A DNA stretch of 64,000 nt from Roseobacter sp. CCS2. Lineage in GTDB: Bacteria; Pseudomonadota; Alphaproteobacteria; Rhodobacterales; Rhodobacteraceae. A program made the position numbers and the translations under genes. The notes beneath the pieces were generated by a model. The model worked only from the letters and a program-made list of their open reading frames with translations. It had not been told where the DNA came from and searched no databases. Shown piece by piece: positions 45,261 through 53,173 of the stretch (position 1 is its first letter; the number at the start of each line of letters is the position of its first letter). The DNA lies in NCBI RefSeq assembly GCF_000169435.1, contig NZ_AAYB01000001.1:868001-932000 (forward strand). Direction: 5' to 3'.

Positions 45261-45635
45261 GTGAACGTTACTGAACAAGCAAGGCAAGCCTATGCCCCGA
45301 CTCAAGTCGCGGTACGCACCACCCGATCGGTCGAAGCACAGCTGATTACGCAGATCACGTCTCGTCTGCAACGGCTGAGCAAGATGCCCACCCCGGATTT
45401 TCCAAAACTCATGGCCGCAATCCACGACAATCGCCGGATGTGGACCACAATGGCCGTTGATGTCGCCGACAAAGGCAACGCCCTACCAAAGGAGCTGCGC
45501 GCGCAGATTTTCTATCTGGCCGAATTTACTGATCATCACAGCCAGCAGGTTATTCGCGGCAAAGCCGATCCGGCTGCGCTGATTGATATCAATATGGCGG
45601 TCCTCAAGGGCTTAAACGGGCAGGACGCATCCTGA
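45261..45635 (+). CDS. flaF: flagellar biosynthesis regulator FlaF
   Basis: The 124-residue alphaproteobacterial FlaF is needed for flagellin translation or secretion. Family blocks are NVTEQARQAYAPTQVAVRTTRSVEAQLITQITSRL and the C-terminal ADPAALIDINMAVLKGL. A GTG start at 45261 is preceded by GAAAGGACCC. The frame is open upstream but that part overlaps flagellin and is not family-like. The stop codon overlaps the flbT start (TGATG). Confidence 0.92.
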   Translation: MNVTEQARQAYAPTQVAVRTTRSVEAQLITQITSRLQRLSKMPTPDFPKLMAAIHDNRRMWTTMAVDVADKGNALPKELRAQIFYLAEFTDHHSQQVIRGKADPAALIDINMAVLKGLNGQDAS

Positions 45636-46039
45636 TGTCCGGTCTTGTCCTCAAGCTCAACCCCAGAGAGCGGGTACTGGTCAACGGTGCTGTCATCGAA
45701 AATGGTGATCGCCGCAGTCGTTTGTCAATTCTGACGCCTAACGCAAACATCTTACGTTTGCGCGACGCTATTCGCCCTGACGAGGTGAACACACCTGTCA
45801 GACGCGTCTGCTACATTGCACAACTGGTTTTGTCAGGTGATGTCGCGGAGGATGATGCCAAACATCAAATCCTGCGCGGAATTGAGCAGCTTAGCCAAGC
45901 ACTGCGTGACGATGACAGTCGGACCCACCTTGATAGCGCAACAGACGCTGTTGCGCGGCTCGACTTTTATCGCACACTCAAGGCTTTGCGAAACTTGCTG
46001 CCGCGCGAAGCCCGTTTACTGGGGACAGCCGCACAATGA
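45635..46039 (+). CDS. flbT: flagellin mRNA regulator FlbT
   Basis: The 134-residue FlbT represses flagellin synthesis post-transcriptionally until the hook is complete in Caulobacter. Family blocks are LVLKLNPRERVLVNGAVIENGDRRSRLSILTPNANILRLRD and RRVCYIAQLVLSGDV. It is translationally coupled to flaF and overlaps the DUF1217 gene by four bases (ATGA). A likely target is the flagellin 5' leader hairpin. Confidence 0.93.
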   Translation: MSGLVLKLNPRERVLVNGAVIENGDRRSRLSILTPNANILRLRDAIRPDEVNTPVRRVCYIAQLVLSGDVAEDDAKHQILRGIEQLSQALRDDDSRTHLDSATDAVARLDFYRTLKALRNLLPREARLLGTAAQ

Positions 46040-46842
46040 GTTTCCAACCAGTGCTTCCTTTGCAAGGCTATATCGGCTGGCGCTTTCTTGAGCGCACGGC
46101 CGAGGCCCAGCAAACGGCATTCTCCAACAGCGCACCGATCCAGCGCGCGACCGACTATTTTCGTGAAAACATCGGTGATGTTCGCACGGCCAGCGACCTG
46201 GTCAATGATCGGCAGCTTTTGTCGATCGCACTTGGTGCCTTTGGCTTGGACGATGACATCAACAATCGCGCCTTTATTCAAAAAATCCTGGAAGATGGTA
46301 CTGTGGCGCAGGATGCTCTTGCCAATCGTCTGGCGGACAATCGATATGCTGATTTTAGCGCGGCCTTTGGATTTGGCGATAGCCCCATACCGCGCACTGT
46401 TCTGGGCCGCTTTCCGACTGAAATTATTGACCGCTTTGAAGCCCAACAATTCGCCCGTGCGATCGGAGAGCAAAACAACGATATGCGCCTTGCAAGCAAC
46501 GTAAATTCTGGCGTTGCAGACATTGTTGCAGGCAATGCGACCAACACCGGGCGATGGTTTTCCATCATGGGAAATGCCCCACTGCGCGAGGTTTTTCAGA
46601 CCGCACTCGGTCTGCCGAACAGTCTTGCAGGTATTGATATCGACAAGCAGCGCGAAGTTTTCCAAGAACGCGCCCTTTCTGTTTTTGGCACCGATGACGT
46701 TGCACAGATCGCAACACCCAAACAAGAAGAAAAACTGATCCGTTTGTTCCTGATCCGATCTGAAGCAAATGATCTGGCTGCCAGTTCTGCTGGAACAACC
46801 GCTTTGACCCTCTTGCAATCCGCGCCACGCCTGTTCGCCTAA
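46036..46842 (+). CDS. DUF1217 flagellar-cluster protein
   Basis: The 268-residue soluble helical protein begins SFQPVLPLQGYIGWRFLERTAEAQQTAF and contains repeated DUF1217 segments (DYFRENIGDVRTASDLVNDRQLLSIALGAFGL and a second related unit from about residue 130). The family occurs only in alphaproteobacterial flagellar loci and its molecular role is undefined. It is the last gene after flaF-flbT and overlaps the end of the convergent fliI gene by four bases. Confidence 0.85.
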   Translation: MSFQPVLPLQGYIGWRFLERTAEAQQTAFSNSAPIQRATDYFRENIGDVRTASDLVNDRQLLSIALGAFGLDDDINNRAFIQKILEDGTVAQDALANRLADNRYADFSAAFGFGDSPIPRTVLGRFPTEIIDRFEAQQFARAIGEQNNDMRLASNVNSGVADIVAGNATNTGRWFSIMGNAPLREVFQTALGLPNSLAGIDIDKQREVFQERALSVFGTDDVAQIATPKQEEKLIRLFLIRSEANDLAASSAGTTALTLLQSAPRLFA

Positions 46843-48215
46843 AAGCCAGCGCCGGCCTGCGCATCAGGTCGCATAGGTGAGGACGCAATCGCCTGACGCA
46901 GTTTCGCAAAATGCGCCATCGTGCCGCGTGTATCTTTGATTGTCAGAAAATCTTCCAGTGCTGGTTGCGCAGCGATCGCAGCATCCAGCAACGGGTCAGA
47001 TCCTGATACATAAAGACCCGCTTGCACCATCATTTCTGATCGGACGTATGTGCCTAGCAAGCTTCGTGCTTTGGCGATGATTTCATTTTCTTTCTCGTTG
47101 GCTGCGTCGGGCAACGCACGCGACACAGATCGCACCACATCCACAGCTGGGAACCGTCCACGTTCCGCAATTTCGCGATCTAGCACGATATGGCCGTCCA
47201 ACACCCCGCGCAGCATATCAGCCACAGGTTCATCCATGTCAGAGCCCGCCACCAAAACCGAAAACACAGCCGTGATATCCCCTGACGCACCTGCCCCGGG
47301 TCCGGCTCGTTCACACAGGCGTGCGATAGCAGGCCCGGTTGAGGCAGGGTATCCTCGTAAATTTGCGCTTTCGCCGCTGGCCACGGCCAATTCGCGATGC
47401 GCCTCGCAAAAGCGGGTCACTGAATCGATCAAGAGCAACACATGTAGCCCGGCATCACGAAACGATTCGGCCACAACCATCGCTGATAGCGCGCAACGCC
47501 GGCGGACCTGTGGCCCGGTGTCTGAGGTCGCGGCAACCACGACCGCCCGCCCCATCCCATCCGCGCCGAGCACATCCTGCACAAAATGCCCTACTTCGCG
47601 GCCGCGTTCGCCAACCAAGGCAATAACAATCACATCCGCCTGTACCCCGCGCGCCAGATCGGCAAGCAGTGTTGATTTACCAACGCCGGAGCCCGCGAAA
47701 AGCCCGACGCGCTGACCACGAACCAATGGAAGTAGCGTGTTAAATACAGCCAGACCTGTTTCCAACCGCGCGCCCAAGCCGCGCCGTTCGTGCGACGATG
47801 GCGGTGACCTATTCAGGTCACCGTTCTGCGCACCCGGTAACAAAGGCTGGCCATCCAGCGGCCTGCCGTCGGGGTCAATAACCCGTCCGATCCAACCTGT
47901 ATGCGGAGCGAATATCGGCGCGCGCTGAAACACAACTGGATCATTGATTGACACCCCATCGGTCGCGCCATCGACCAACAAATGCGCACCCACCTGATCA
48001 AGTTTAACCACCTCAGCCATGCGTTTGCCCGCTGCTGTGTGCAGTGTCGCCCGGTCACCCACCCGCGTTTCGCCTTGTGTACAAGCCGAATGGACTGTCC
48101 CCGCGGACACCCCAATCACCCGTCCTGCGGTATGAATATAGCTTAGCTGATCAACCGCGCGCCGCATCTGATCGAGAAGATTTTCTTGCATTAACGTCAT
48201 CCATTCAAATGCCAC
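46839..48215 (-). CDS. fliI: flagellum-specific ATPase FliI
   Basis: The 458-residue AAA-type ATPase energises flagellar protein export and is related to the F1 beta subunit. Walker A is GLFAGSGVGKSTLLADLARG near residue 170, Walker B is HVLLLIDSVTRFCEAHRE, and YPASTGPAIARLCERAGPG is the arginine-finger region. It is divergent from flgB. Its regulator FliH is probably the partial gene at the right edge, and its FliJ-like partner lies in the flhA operon. Confidence 0.95.
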   Translation of the reverse strand: MAFEWMTLMQENLLDQMRRAVDQLSYIHTAGRVIGVSAGTVHSACTQGETRVGDRATLHTAAGKRMAEVVKLDQVGAHLLVDGATDGVSINDPVVFQRAPIFAPHTGWIGRVIDPDGRPLDGQPLLPGAQNGDLNRSPPSSHERRGLGARLETGLAVFNTLLPLVRGQRVGLFAGSGVGKSTLLADLARGVQADVIVIALVGERGREVGHFVQDVLGADGMGRAVVVAATSDTGPQVRRRCALSAMVVAESFRDAGLHVLLLIDSVTRFCEAHRELAVASGESANLRGYPASTGPAIARLCERAGPGAGASGDITAVFSVLVAGSDMDEPVADMLRGVLDGHIVLDREIAERGRFPAVDVVRSVSRALPDAANEKENEIIAKARSLLGTYVRSEMMVQAGLYVSGSDPLLDAAIAAQPALEDFLTIKDTRGTMAHFAKLRQAIASSPMRPDAQAGAGF

Positions 48216-48239
48216 ACACTTCTTTTTAAGGAATCACCC

Positions 48240-48254
48240 TTAATCCTTCGTTGA
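48240..48254. promoter_or_regulatory. CtrA-like site in the fliI/flgB divergent promoter
   Basis: TTAA-TCCTTCG-TTGA matches TTAA-N7-TTAA at seven of eight positions, 24 bases before the flgB start and 25 bases before fliI on the other strand. Confidence 0.35.
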
Positions 48255-48277
48255 AAGCAACCGAGGGAGAATCCCCG

Positions 48278-48664
48278 ATGTATAATTCTTTGGATTTATT
48301 CCAAACCGCAGGCGCAATGGCGCGCCACGCTGGCACCAGACAGGCGGTCGTGGCGCGCAATATCGCCAATGCAGATACGCCTGACTTTCAGGCGCAGGCA
48401 ATAGCGCCTTTCAAAGATGTTTATCAGGACAACGGTGGTGCAATGATGCGCGCCACCCGCCCCAGCCACATCAGTGGCGCCGACGCACAGCCAAATATCC
48501 GCATGCAGCAAGCCACGGTTGGGGATCCATCCCCCAATGGCAATACGGTCTCAATCGAGGATGAGATGCTGCACAGTGTTGACGTGGCCCGCGAACATAG
48601 TCGCGCACTGATGGTTTATCGACATGCAATGACGGTGCTGCGCACCAGCCTTGGCAGAAGTTAA
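48278..48664 (+). CDS. flgB: flagellar basal-body rod protein FlgB
   Basis: Proximal rod subunit of 128 residues. The rod-protein signature is RQAVVARNIANADTPDFQA near residues 24-42, and the C-terminal helix contains MLHSVDVAREHSRALMVYRHAMTVL. The ATG after GAGGGAGAATCCCCG is preferred over one nine codons upstream. It is the first gene of the plus-strand run flgB-flgC-fliE-fliQ-flgF-flgG-flgA-flgH. Confidence 0.94.
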   Translation: MYNSLDLFQTAGAMARHAGTRQAVVARNIANADTPDFQAQAIAPFKDVYQDNGGAMMRATRPSHISGADAQPNIRMQQATVGDPSPNGNTVSIEDEMLHSVDVAREHSRALMVYRHAMTVLRTSLGRS

Positions 48665-48673
48665 GGAGACGAT

Positions 48674-49066
48674 ATGACTGATTTTAGCGATGCCATTTCT
48701 GTCGCGACCAGCGGGATGAAAGCACAGGCCAGCAGGTTGCGCCATGTCTCTGAAAATATTGCGAACACGGACACGCCGGGATACCGGCGCAAGGCGATCA
48801 CATTTGAGGAATTGGTGACCCAAGGCCGCACAACCGGCGCGGTTGAAACCGGTCCATTGCGCTTGGATCAGACTGAGCTCAAGCGTGTTTATGACCCGTC
48901 TCATCCGCTGGCCGACGATACCGGCCACTATAATGGATCTAACGTGAACCTGTTGATCGAGATTGCGGACGCCCGAGAAGCGCAACGCAGCTATGAAGCT
49001 AACCTCAAAATGTTCGATCAGGTGCGACAGATGTCGTCTGCCCTGAACGATTTACTTCGCAGATAA
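48674..49066 (+). CDS. flgC: flagellar basal-body rod protein FlgC
   Basis: Proximal rod subunit of 130 residues. ASRLRHVSENIANTDTPGYRRK at residues 19-40 is the N-terminal rod motif, and the C-terminus has YNGSNVNLLIEIADAREAQRSYEANLKMFDQV with the usual NVNxxxE pattern. AAGGAGACGAT precedes the ATG. The gap to fliE is 12 bases. Confidence 0.95.
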   Translation: MTDFSDAISVATSGMKAQASRLRHVSENIANTDTPGYRRKAITFEELVTQGRTTGAVETGPLRLDQTELKRVYDPSHPLADDTGHYNGSNVNLLIEIADAREAQRSYEANLKMFDQVRQMSSALNDLLRR

Positions 49067-49078
49067 GGAATAGACACC

Positions 49079-49360
49079 ATGGATATCAGTGCACTTGTTG
49101 CCCAGAATTACGCGGCAAGCAAAACCGCGACAGCGCCTGACGCAGGGGGTGCCAGCAGCGCCTTTGGGACGGCCGCAAACAGCTTTATGACTACGCTGCA
49201 GGCCAGTGAAAACACCGCAATGCAGGCGATGACAAGCGGGGCTGACCCGCACGCCTTGGTCGAAGCCTTGGCCCAGACCGAACTGGCCGTCCAAACCGCG
49301 GTCACCGTGCGGGACCGCGTGGTTGAGGCATATCAGGAAATTCTGCGGATGCCTGTCTGA
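49079..49360 (+). CDS. fliE: flagellar hook-basal body complex protein FliE
   Basis: FliE joins the MS ring to the rod. The 93-residue protein ends in the typical helix EALAQTELAVQTAVTVRDRVVEAYQEILRMPV. Its TGA overlaps the fliQ start codon (CTGATG), so fliE and fliQ are co-translated. Confidence 0.93.
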   Translation: MDISALVAQNYAASKTATAPDAGGASSAFGTAANSFMTTLQASENTAMQAMTSGADPHALVEALAQTELAVQTAVTVRDRVVEAYQEILRMPV

Positions 49361-49629
49361 TGTCTGAAACGCTGTTCTATGACACGCTGCGACAAGGGCT
49401 TTGGGTCGCGTTTGTGATCTCAATACCTATTTTGTCAGTGGCGCTCGCCTCTGGCTTGTTGGTTGGTTTGTTTCAGGCGCTGACATCAATACAGGAAATG
49501 ACCCTAACTTTCGTGCCCAAACTGGCCGCAATCATCGCGGTCTTCTGGATCACGATGGCATTTATGTCTGAAAAACTGGTCGCACTGTTTCAGAACACTT
49601 TGATCCCGATCATTGCCGGGGGGGGCTGA
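49360..49629 (+). CDS. fliQ: flagellar export gate protein FliQ
   Basis: An 89-residue membrane protein of the FliPQR export channel with two helices (ISIPILSVALASGLLVGLFQAL and FVPKLAAIIAVFWITMAF) joined by SIQEMTLTF, the family signature. Placing fliQ inside the rod-gene run, apart from fliR, is typical of Rhodobacterales. It overlaps flgF by one base. Confidence 0.95.
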   Translation: MSETLFYDTLRQGLWVAFVISIPILSVALASGLLVGLFQALTSIQEMTLTFVPKLAAIIAVFWITMAFMSEKLVALFQNTLIPIIAGGG

Positions 49630-50345
49630 TGGACAACGCCTCTTACACCGCGCTGACGCGTCAATCAGGTTTGCTAAATGAAATGCAGACGCTGGCGAAC
49701 AACATCGCCAATGCCTCGACCACCGGCTTTCGGGCCGAGGGGATCATTTTCGCTGAGCATGTAAAAACCATCGGGCCAGACGCCCCATCGCTATCTATGG
49801 CCACGGCAAATGTGCGCAATACCGTGATGACGCAAGGCGCATTGGCACAAACCGGCGGTACCTTTGATCTAGCGATCGAGGGTGACGGGTTCTTTCTAGT
49901 TGAAACACCGGGTGGGCCGCGATTGACCCGTGCGGGTGCTTTTGGCCCAAATGAAAACGGTGATCTGGTCACAGCTGACGGATACGCCGTGCTTGATGCC
50001 GGCGGCGCGCCAGTCTTTGTGCCACAGGGTCTTGGTCCTGTCGGGATCGGACCGGACGGAACCATAAGCGCTGGCGGACAACCGATTGGCCAAGTTGGGT
50101 TGGTGATCCCAACCGACCCGCTGCAAATGGTCCGGGAAGGTAGCGTGATGTTCGACGCACGCGGCGGGTTTGAGGCGGCGCCTGACGGGCGCATGTTGCA
50201 AGGGTTTCTTGAAGGATCGAACGTGAACCCGATTCTGCAAATCGGGCGCATGATCGAAGTGCAGCGCGCCTATGAACTGGGCCAAAGTTTTTTAGACAAA
50301 GAGGATGAACGCATTCGAAGCGTCATTCAGGCCATCCGCACATAA
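49629..50345 (+). CDS. flgF: flagellar basal-body rod protein FlgF
   Basis: Proximal rod subunit of 238 residues. It has the N-terminal block NEMQTLANNIANASTTGFRAEGI, the middle FDLAIEGDGFFLVETPGGPRLTRAGAF and the C-terminal RMIEVQRAYELGQSFLDKEDERI shared by FlgF, FlgG and FlgE. The shorter middle region and position before flgG indicate FlgF. Confidence 0.92.
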   Translation: MDNASYTALTRQSGLLNEMQTLANNIANASTTGFRAEGIIFAEHVKTIGPDAPSLSMATANVRNTVMTQGALAQTGGTFDLAIEGDGFFLVETPGGPRLTRAGAFGPNENGDLVTADGYAVLDAGGAPVFVPQGLGPVGIGPDGTISAGGQPIGQVGLVIPTDPLQMVREGSVMFDARGGFEAAPDGRMLQGFLEGSNVNPILQIGRMIEVQRAYELGQSFLDKEDERIRSVIQAIRT

Positions 50346-50357
50346 AGGAGACGACAT

Positions 50358-51143
50358 ATGCGCGCACTCAAGATTGCAGCGGCAGGCATGACTGCCCAAC
50401 AAATGCGGGTCGAGGTGATTTCAAACAACCTCGCCAATATGAACACAACCGGGTACAACCCCCGGCGTGCCGAATTTGCCGACCTGCATTACCAGCAACT
50501 GGTACGACCCGGCACAATCAACGCATCTGATGGCACGGTATTGCCGACCGGCATTCAACTGGGGCTAGGCGTGCGCCCAAGTGCGATTTCGGTGATGCTC
50601 AGCCAGGGTGCGTTGGGTGCAACAGGCGGCGATCTGGACCTCGCGATTGAAGGGGACGGCTATCTTGAGGTCACGCTACCATCGGGCGCGTCGGCCTATA
50701 CTCGCGACGGGGCGCTCAAGCTGACGGGCGATGGTTTGATCGTCACATCCGATGGCTATCCAGTCGTGCCCGACCTGACAGTGCCACGCGACACCCGGTC
50801 ACTATCAATCAACGCCGAAGGCGAGGTATTTGGTTACTTCATTGATGAAATCCAGCCTCAACTTTTGGGGCAGTTCAGCCTGGCAGGTTTTACCAATGCC
50901 AAGGGACTTGAGGCGATAGGATCAAACCTATTTTTGGAAACACCGGCCTCTGGCCCATCAGTCGTCGGAACACCGGGCGAAGATGGATTGGGCGTGTTGC
51001 GACAAGGCTACCTTGAAGACAGCTCAGTCGATCCGGTTCGAGAGGTGACAGACCTGATTGAAGCGCAACGCGGATATGAACTGAATTCCAAAGTGATCAC
51101 CGCCGCCGATCAGATGCTAAGTGCGATGGTGCAGTTACGATGA
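50358..51143 (+). CDS. flgG: flagellar distal rod protein FlgG
   Basis: The 261-residue distal rod protein starts MRALKIAAAGMTAQQMRVEVISNNLANMNTTGYN, with the longer N-terminal extension typical of FlgG, and ends VREVTDLIEAQRGYELNSKVITAADQML. AAAGGAGACGACAT precedes the start. Its stop overlaps the flgA start by four bases. Confidence 0.95.
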   Translation: MRALKIAAAGMTAQQMRVEVISNNLANMNTTGYNPRRAEFADLHYQQLVRPGTINASDGTVLPTGIQLGLGVRPSAISVMLSQGALGATGGDLDLAIEGDGYLEVTLPSGASAYTRDGALKLTGDGLIVTSDGYPVVPDLTVPRDTRSLSINAEGEVFGYFIDEIQPQLLGQFSLAGFTNAKGLEAIGSNLFLETPASGPSVVGTPGEDGLGVLRQGYLEDSSVDPVREVTDLIEAQRGYELNSKVITAADQMLSAMVQLR

Positions 51144-51556
51144 TCCGTGCACTGCTTGCCCTATTGCTGAGCGTATCTCCGGCAGCCGCTGAAACCGTCG
51201 TTGCGGCGCGCACAATACGGGCGCAATCGGTGATCACGGTTGATGATATCATCATTAACGAAGAAACAACCGCCGCCGCCATTGACGCCGCGAGAGCCAT
51301 CATCGGCATGGAGGCGCGCGTCGCCCTTTTTGTGGGGCGCCCCATACTGCCGGGTGATGTTGGCCAGCCGGCAGTCGTTGAACGCAACCAGATTATCCCA
51401 TTGCTGTTTGAAAAGAATGGCTTGGTCATTTCGACCGATGGGCGCGCCTTGGGTCGGGCCGGGCCGGGCGAGGTGATCCGCGTGATGAATGTCGGATCAC
51501 GCGCAACGGTTTCGGCTATGATTGGCAATGATGGGGCAGCCTATGTGCAAAGGTAA
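51140..51556 (+). CDS. flgA: flagellar P-ring assembly chaperone FlgA
   Basis: A 138-residue periplasmic protein with signal peptide (LLALLLSVSPAAAE) and SAF-type domains (RPILPGDVGQPAVVERNQIIPLLFEKNGLVISTDGRAL) that helps FlgI form the P ring. It is shorter than enterobacterial FlgA, as usual in this group. flgI is not adjacent in the window. Its last 14 bases overlap flgH in another frame. Confidence 0.9.
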   Translation: MIRALLALLLSVSPAAAETVVAARTIRAQSVITVDDIIINEETTAAAIDAARAIIGMEARVALFVGRPILPGDVGQPAVVERNQIIPLLFEKNGLVISTDGRALGRAGPGEVIRVMNVGSRATVSAMIGNDGAAYVQR

Positions 51557-52277
51557 ATTTTTCGCAGTCGTTCTTATGCTGCTGGTGACTGGTTGCGGCG
51601 TCAGTGACATTGGCACACCACCCCGCTTTTCGCCACCAGCGCAAAACACCGAACGTGCAGCAATGCTGAACCCCAGTATGCCCACGCCAATTGCCGCCAG
51701 CGCGCTTGGACCTTCCTCACATGCGTCGTTGTGGACAGGCGCGCGCGGGTCATTGTTGGGCGATCGCCGCGCGATGCAACGCGGCGACATTATGACAGTT
51801 GTGATCGAAATTGATGACAGGGCTGAAATATCAAACTCGAGCGACAGGTCGCGCTCTGCCTCGCAGCAGGCGGGTGTGCCGCAATTGTTTGGCATCCCGC
51901 AGCGTATTAACAGAGCTTTGCCAGAGGGTGCATCCTCGGCTGCAATTGTCGATCTCAATTCACAAAGCTCTGCATCTGGCGACGGTTCGGTGCGGCGAAA
52001 CGAGCGGCTGACACTGCGGGTGGCTGTGACCATCACAGATGTGCTGCCCAATGGGGTGCTCGCCATTGTCGGTCAACAAGAAGTGCGCGTGAATTTTGAA
52101 TTGCGCGAACTGATTGTCACCGGTTACGTCCGGCCAGAGGATATTACACGTCAAAATGAAATCACCTACGACAAGATCGCGTCTGCGCGCATCTCGTACG
52201 GTGGGCGCGGCCAGATCACGAACATGCAGCAACCCCGTCTTGGTCACCAAGTCCTTGAATCTGTACTCCCATTTTAA
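51543..52277 (+). CDS. flgH: flagellar L-ring lipoprotein FlgH
   Basis: The 244-residue outer-membrane lipoprotein forms the L ring. The lipobox is MLLVTGCG with Cys near residue 16. Family blocks are SLWTGARGSLLGDRRAMQRGDIMTVVIEI and LIVTGYVRPEDI followed by SARISYGGRGQI. The start at 51543 lies inside the flgA end. An earlier in-frame ATG would place extra residues before the signal. Confidence 0.93.
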   Translation: MCKGKFFAVVLMLLVTGCGVSDIGTPPRFSPPAQNTERAAMLNPSMPTPIAASALGPSSHASLWTGARGSLLGDRRAMQRGDIMTVVIEIDDRAEISNSSDRSRSASQQAGVPQLFGIPQRINRALPEGASSAAIVDLNSQSSASGDGSVRRNERLTLRVAVTITDVLPNGVLAIVGQQEVRVNFELRELIVTGYVRPEDITRQNEITYDKIASARISYGGRGQITNMQQPRLGHQVLESVLPF

Positions 52278-52295
52278 ACAAAGGCGGGGCTTGCG

Positions 52296-52799
52296 ATGAA
52301 AGCTTTTCTTCTTCCTGTGATATTATTGCTGGCTGGCACAGGTGCCGGGGTCGGCGCTGGGCTGTTTCTGACACCAGAACCGGTCGAAGACGCCGCAGTT
52401 GATACGCATGATTGCCCGACGCCGGACACCACCATGGATGCCACGGCGGTGACCGCAGCAGTCGAAGTGACCCCAGAGCGCGAATATGCAAAGCTGAACA
52501 ACCAATTTATCATCCCCGTGATTGAGGACGAAAAGGTCGCAGCGTTGGTTGTGATGTCGCTCAACCTGGAAGTTACAGTGGGCAGCCGAACTGCTGTTTT
52601 TGCGGCAGAACCAAAACTGCGTGATCGTTTTCTTCAGGTCATGTTTGATCACGCCAACAACGGCGGGTTTTCCGGTAATTTCACAACTGGAACAAAAATG
52701 CGGGCACTACGCAATGAACTGCTGCGCGTGGCCCAAGATATCAGCGGTCCCCGGATCACCGATGTTCTGGTGATTGATCTGGTCCGTCAGGATTCGTAA
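52296..52799 (+). CDS. FliL-like flagellar protein (second copy)
   Basis: The 167-residue protein has one N-terminal membrane helix (LPVILLLAGTGAGVGAGLFLT) and a periplasmic domain with NNQFIIPVIEDEKVAALVVMSLNLEVTVG and a C-terminal VLVIDLVRQDS. This is the general plan of FliL, which clamps active stators, but its helix lacks the usual preceding cytoplasmic tail. A canonical fliL lies at 61 kb, so this is a divergent paralogue. It follows flgH by 18 bases and overlaps a convergent gene by 13. Confidence 0.65.
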   Translation: MKAFLLPVILLLAGTGAGVGAGLFLTPEPVEDAAVDTHDCPTPDTTMDATAVTAAVEVTPEREYAKLNNQFIIPVIEDEKVAALVVMSLNLEVTVGSRTAVFAAEPKLRDRFLQVMFDHANNGGFSGNFTTGTKMRALRNELLRVAQDISGPRITDVLVIDLVRQDS

Positions 52800-53173
52800 A
52801 GCGCCTTGCGCGCTACGGCTATCCGGGCAGTCGCCTGCGATGTCTGATACAGCCGTTGTGCTGCCTGATCCTTGCCAAACGACCGACGTAACTTAGCAGT
52901 CAGCTCTTCTTTTTCCGCCAACACTCTGGCCAGTTCCGCATTGATGATAGTGCGGCGCTGATCAATCCAAAGCTGCCAATTCAAGTCTGCGATAGCCACA
53001 GACGCCGCATCACCCCCATCTTGGGGCGTATCAAGGCGTTGTTTGCGCTGATGGGCAAGATCTTGAAGGGTTTGACGCAAATCATTCTCTTTCGACAATA
53101 CGACCGCAAGGTTGGCCCGATCTGCCTGCAGACGCAATTGCGTGATCTGCTGCAGGTGCTGTGTCTTGCTCAT
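52787..53173 (-). CDS. coiled-coil protein in the export-gate operon, FliJ-like
   Basis: The 128-residue protein is almost entirely charged helix (LQADRANLAVVLSKENDLRQTLQDLAHQRKQRL; AELARVLAEKEELTAKLRRSFGKDQAA), the size and character of FliJ, the rotor-stalk partner of FliI in export. Its start overlaps the flhB stop by four bases, placing it last in the flhA-fliR-flhB operon. No strict FliJ signature was recognised, so the role is inferred from context. Confidence 0.55.
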   Translation of the reverse strand: MSKTQHLQQITQLRLQADRANLAVVLSKENDLRQTLQDLAHQRKQRLDTPQDGGDAASVAIADLNWQLWIDQRRTIINAELARVLAEKEELTAKLRRSFGKDQAAQRLYQTSQATARIAVARKALYES

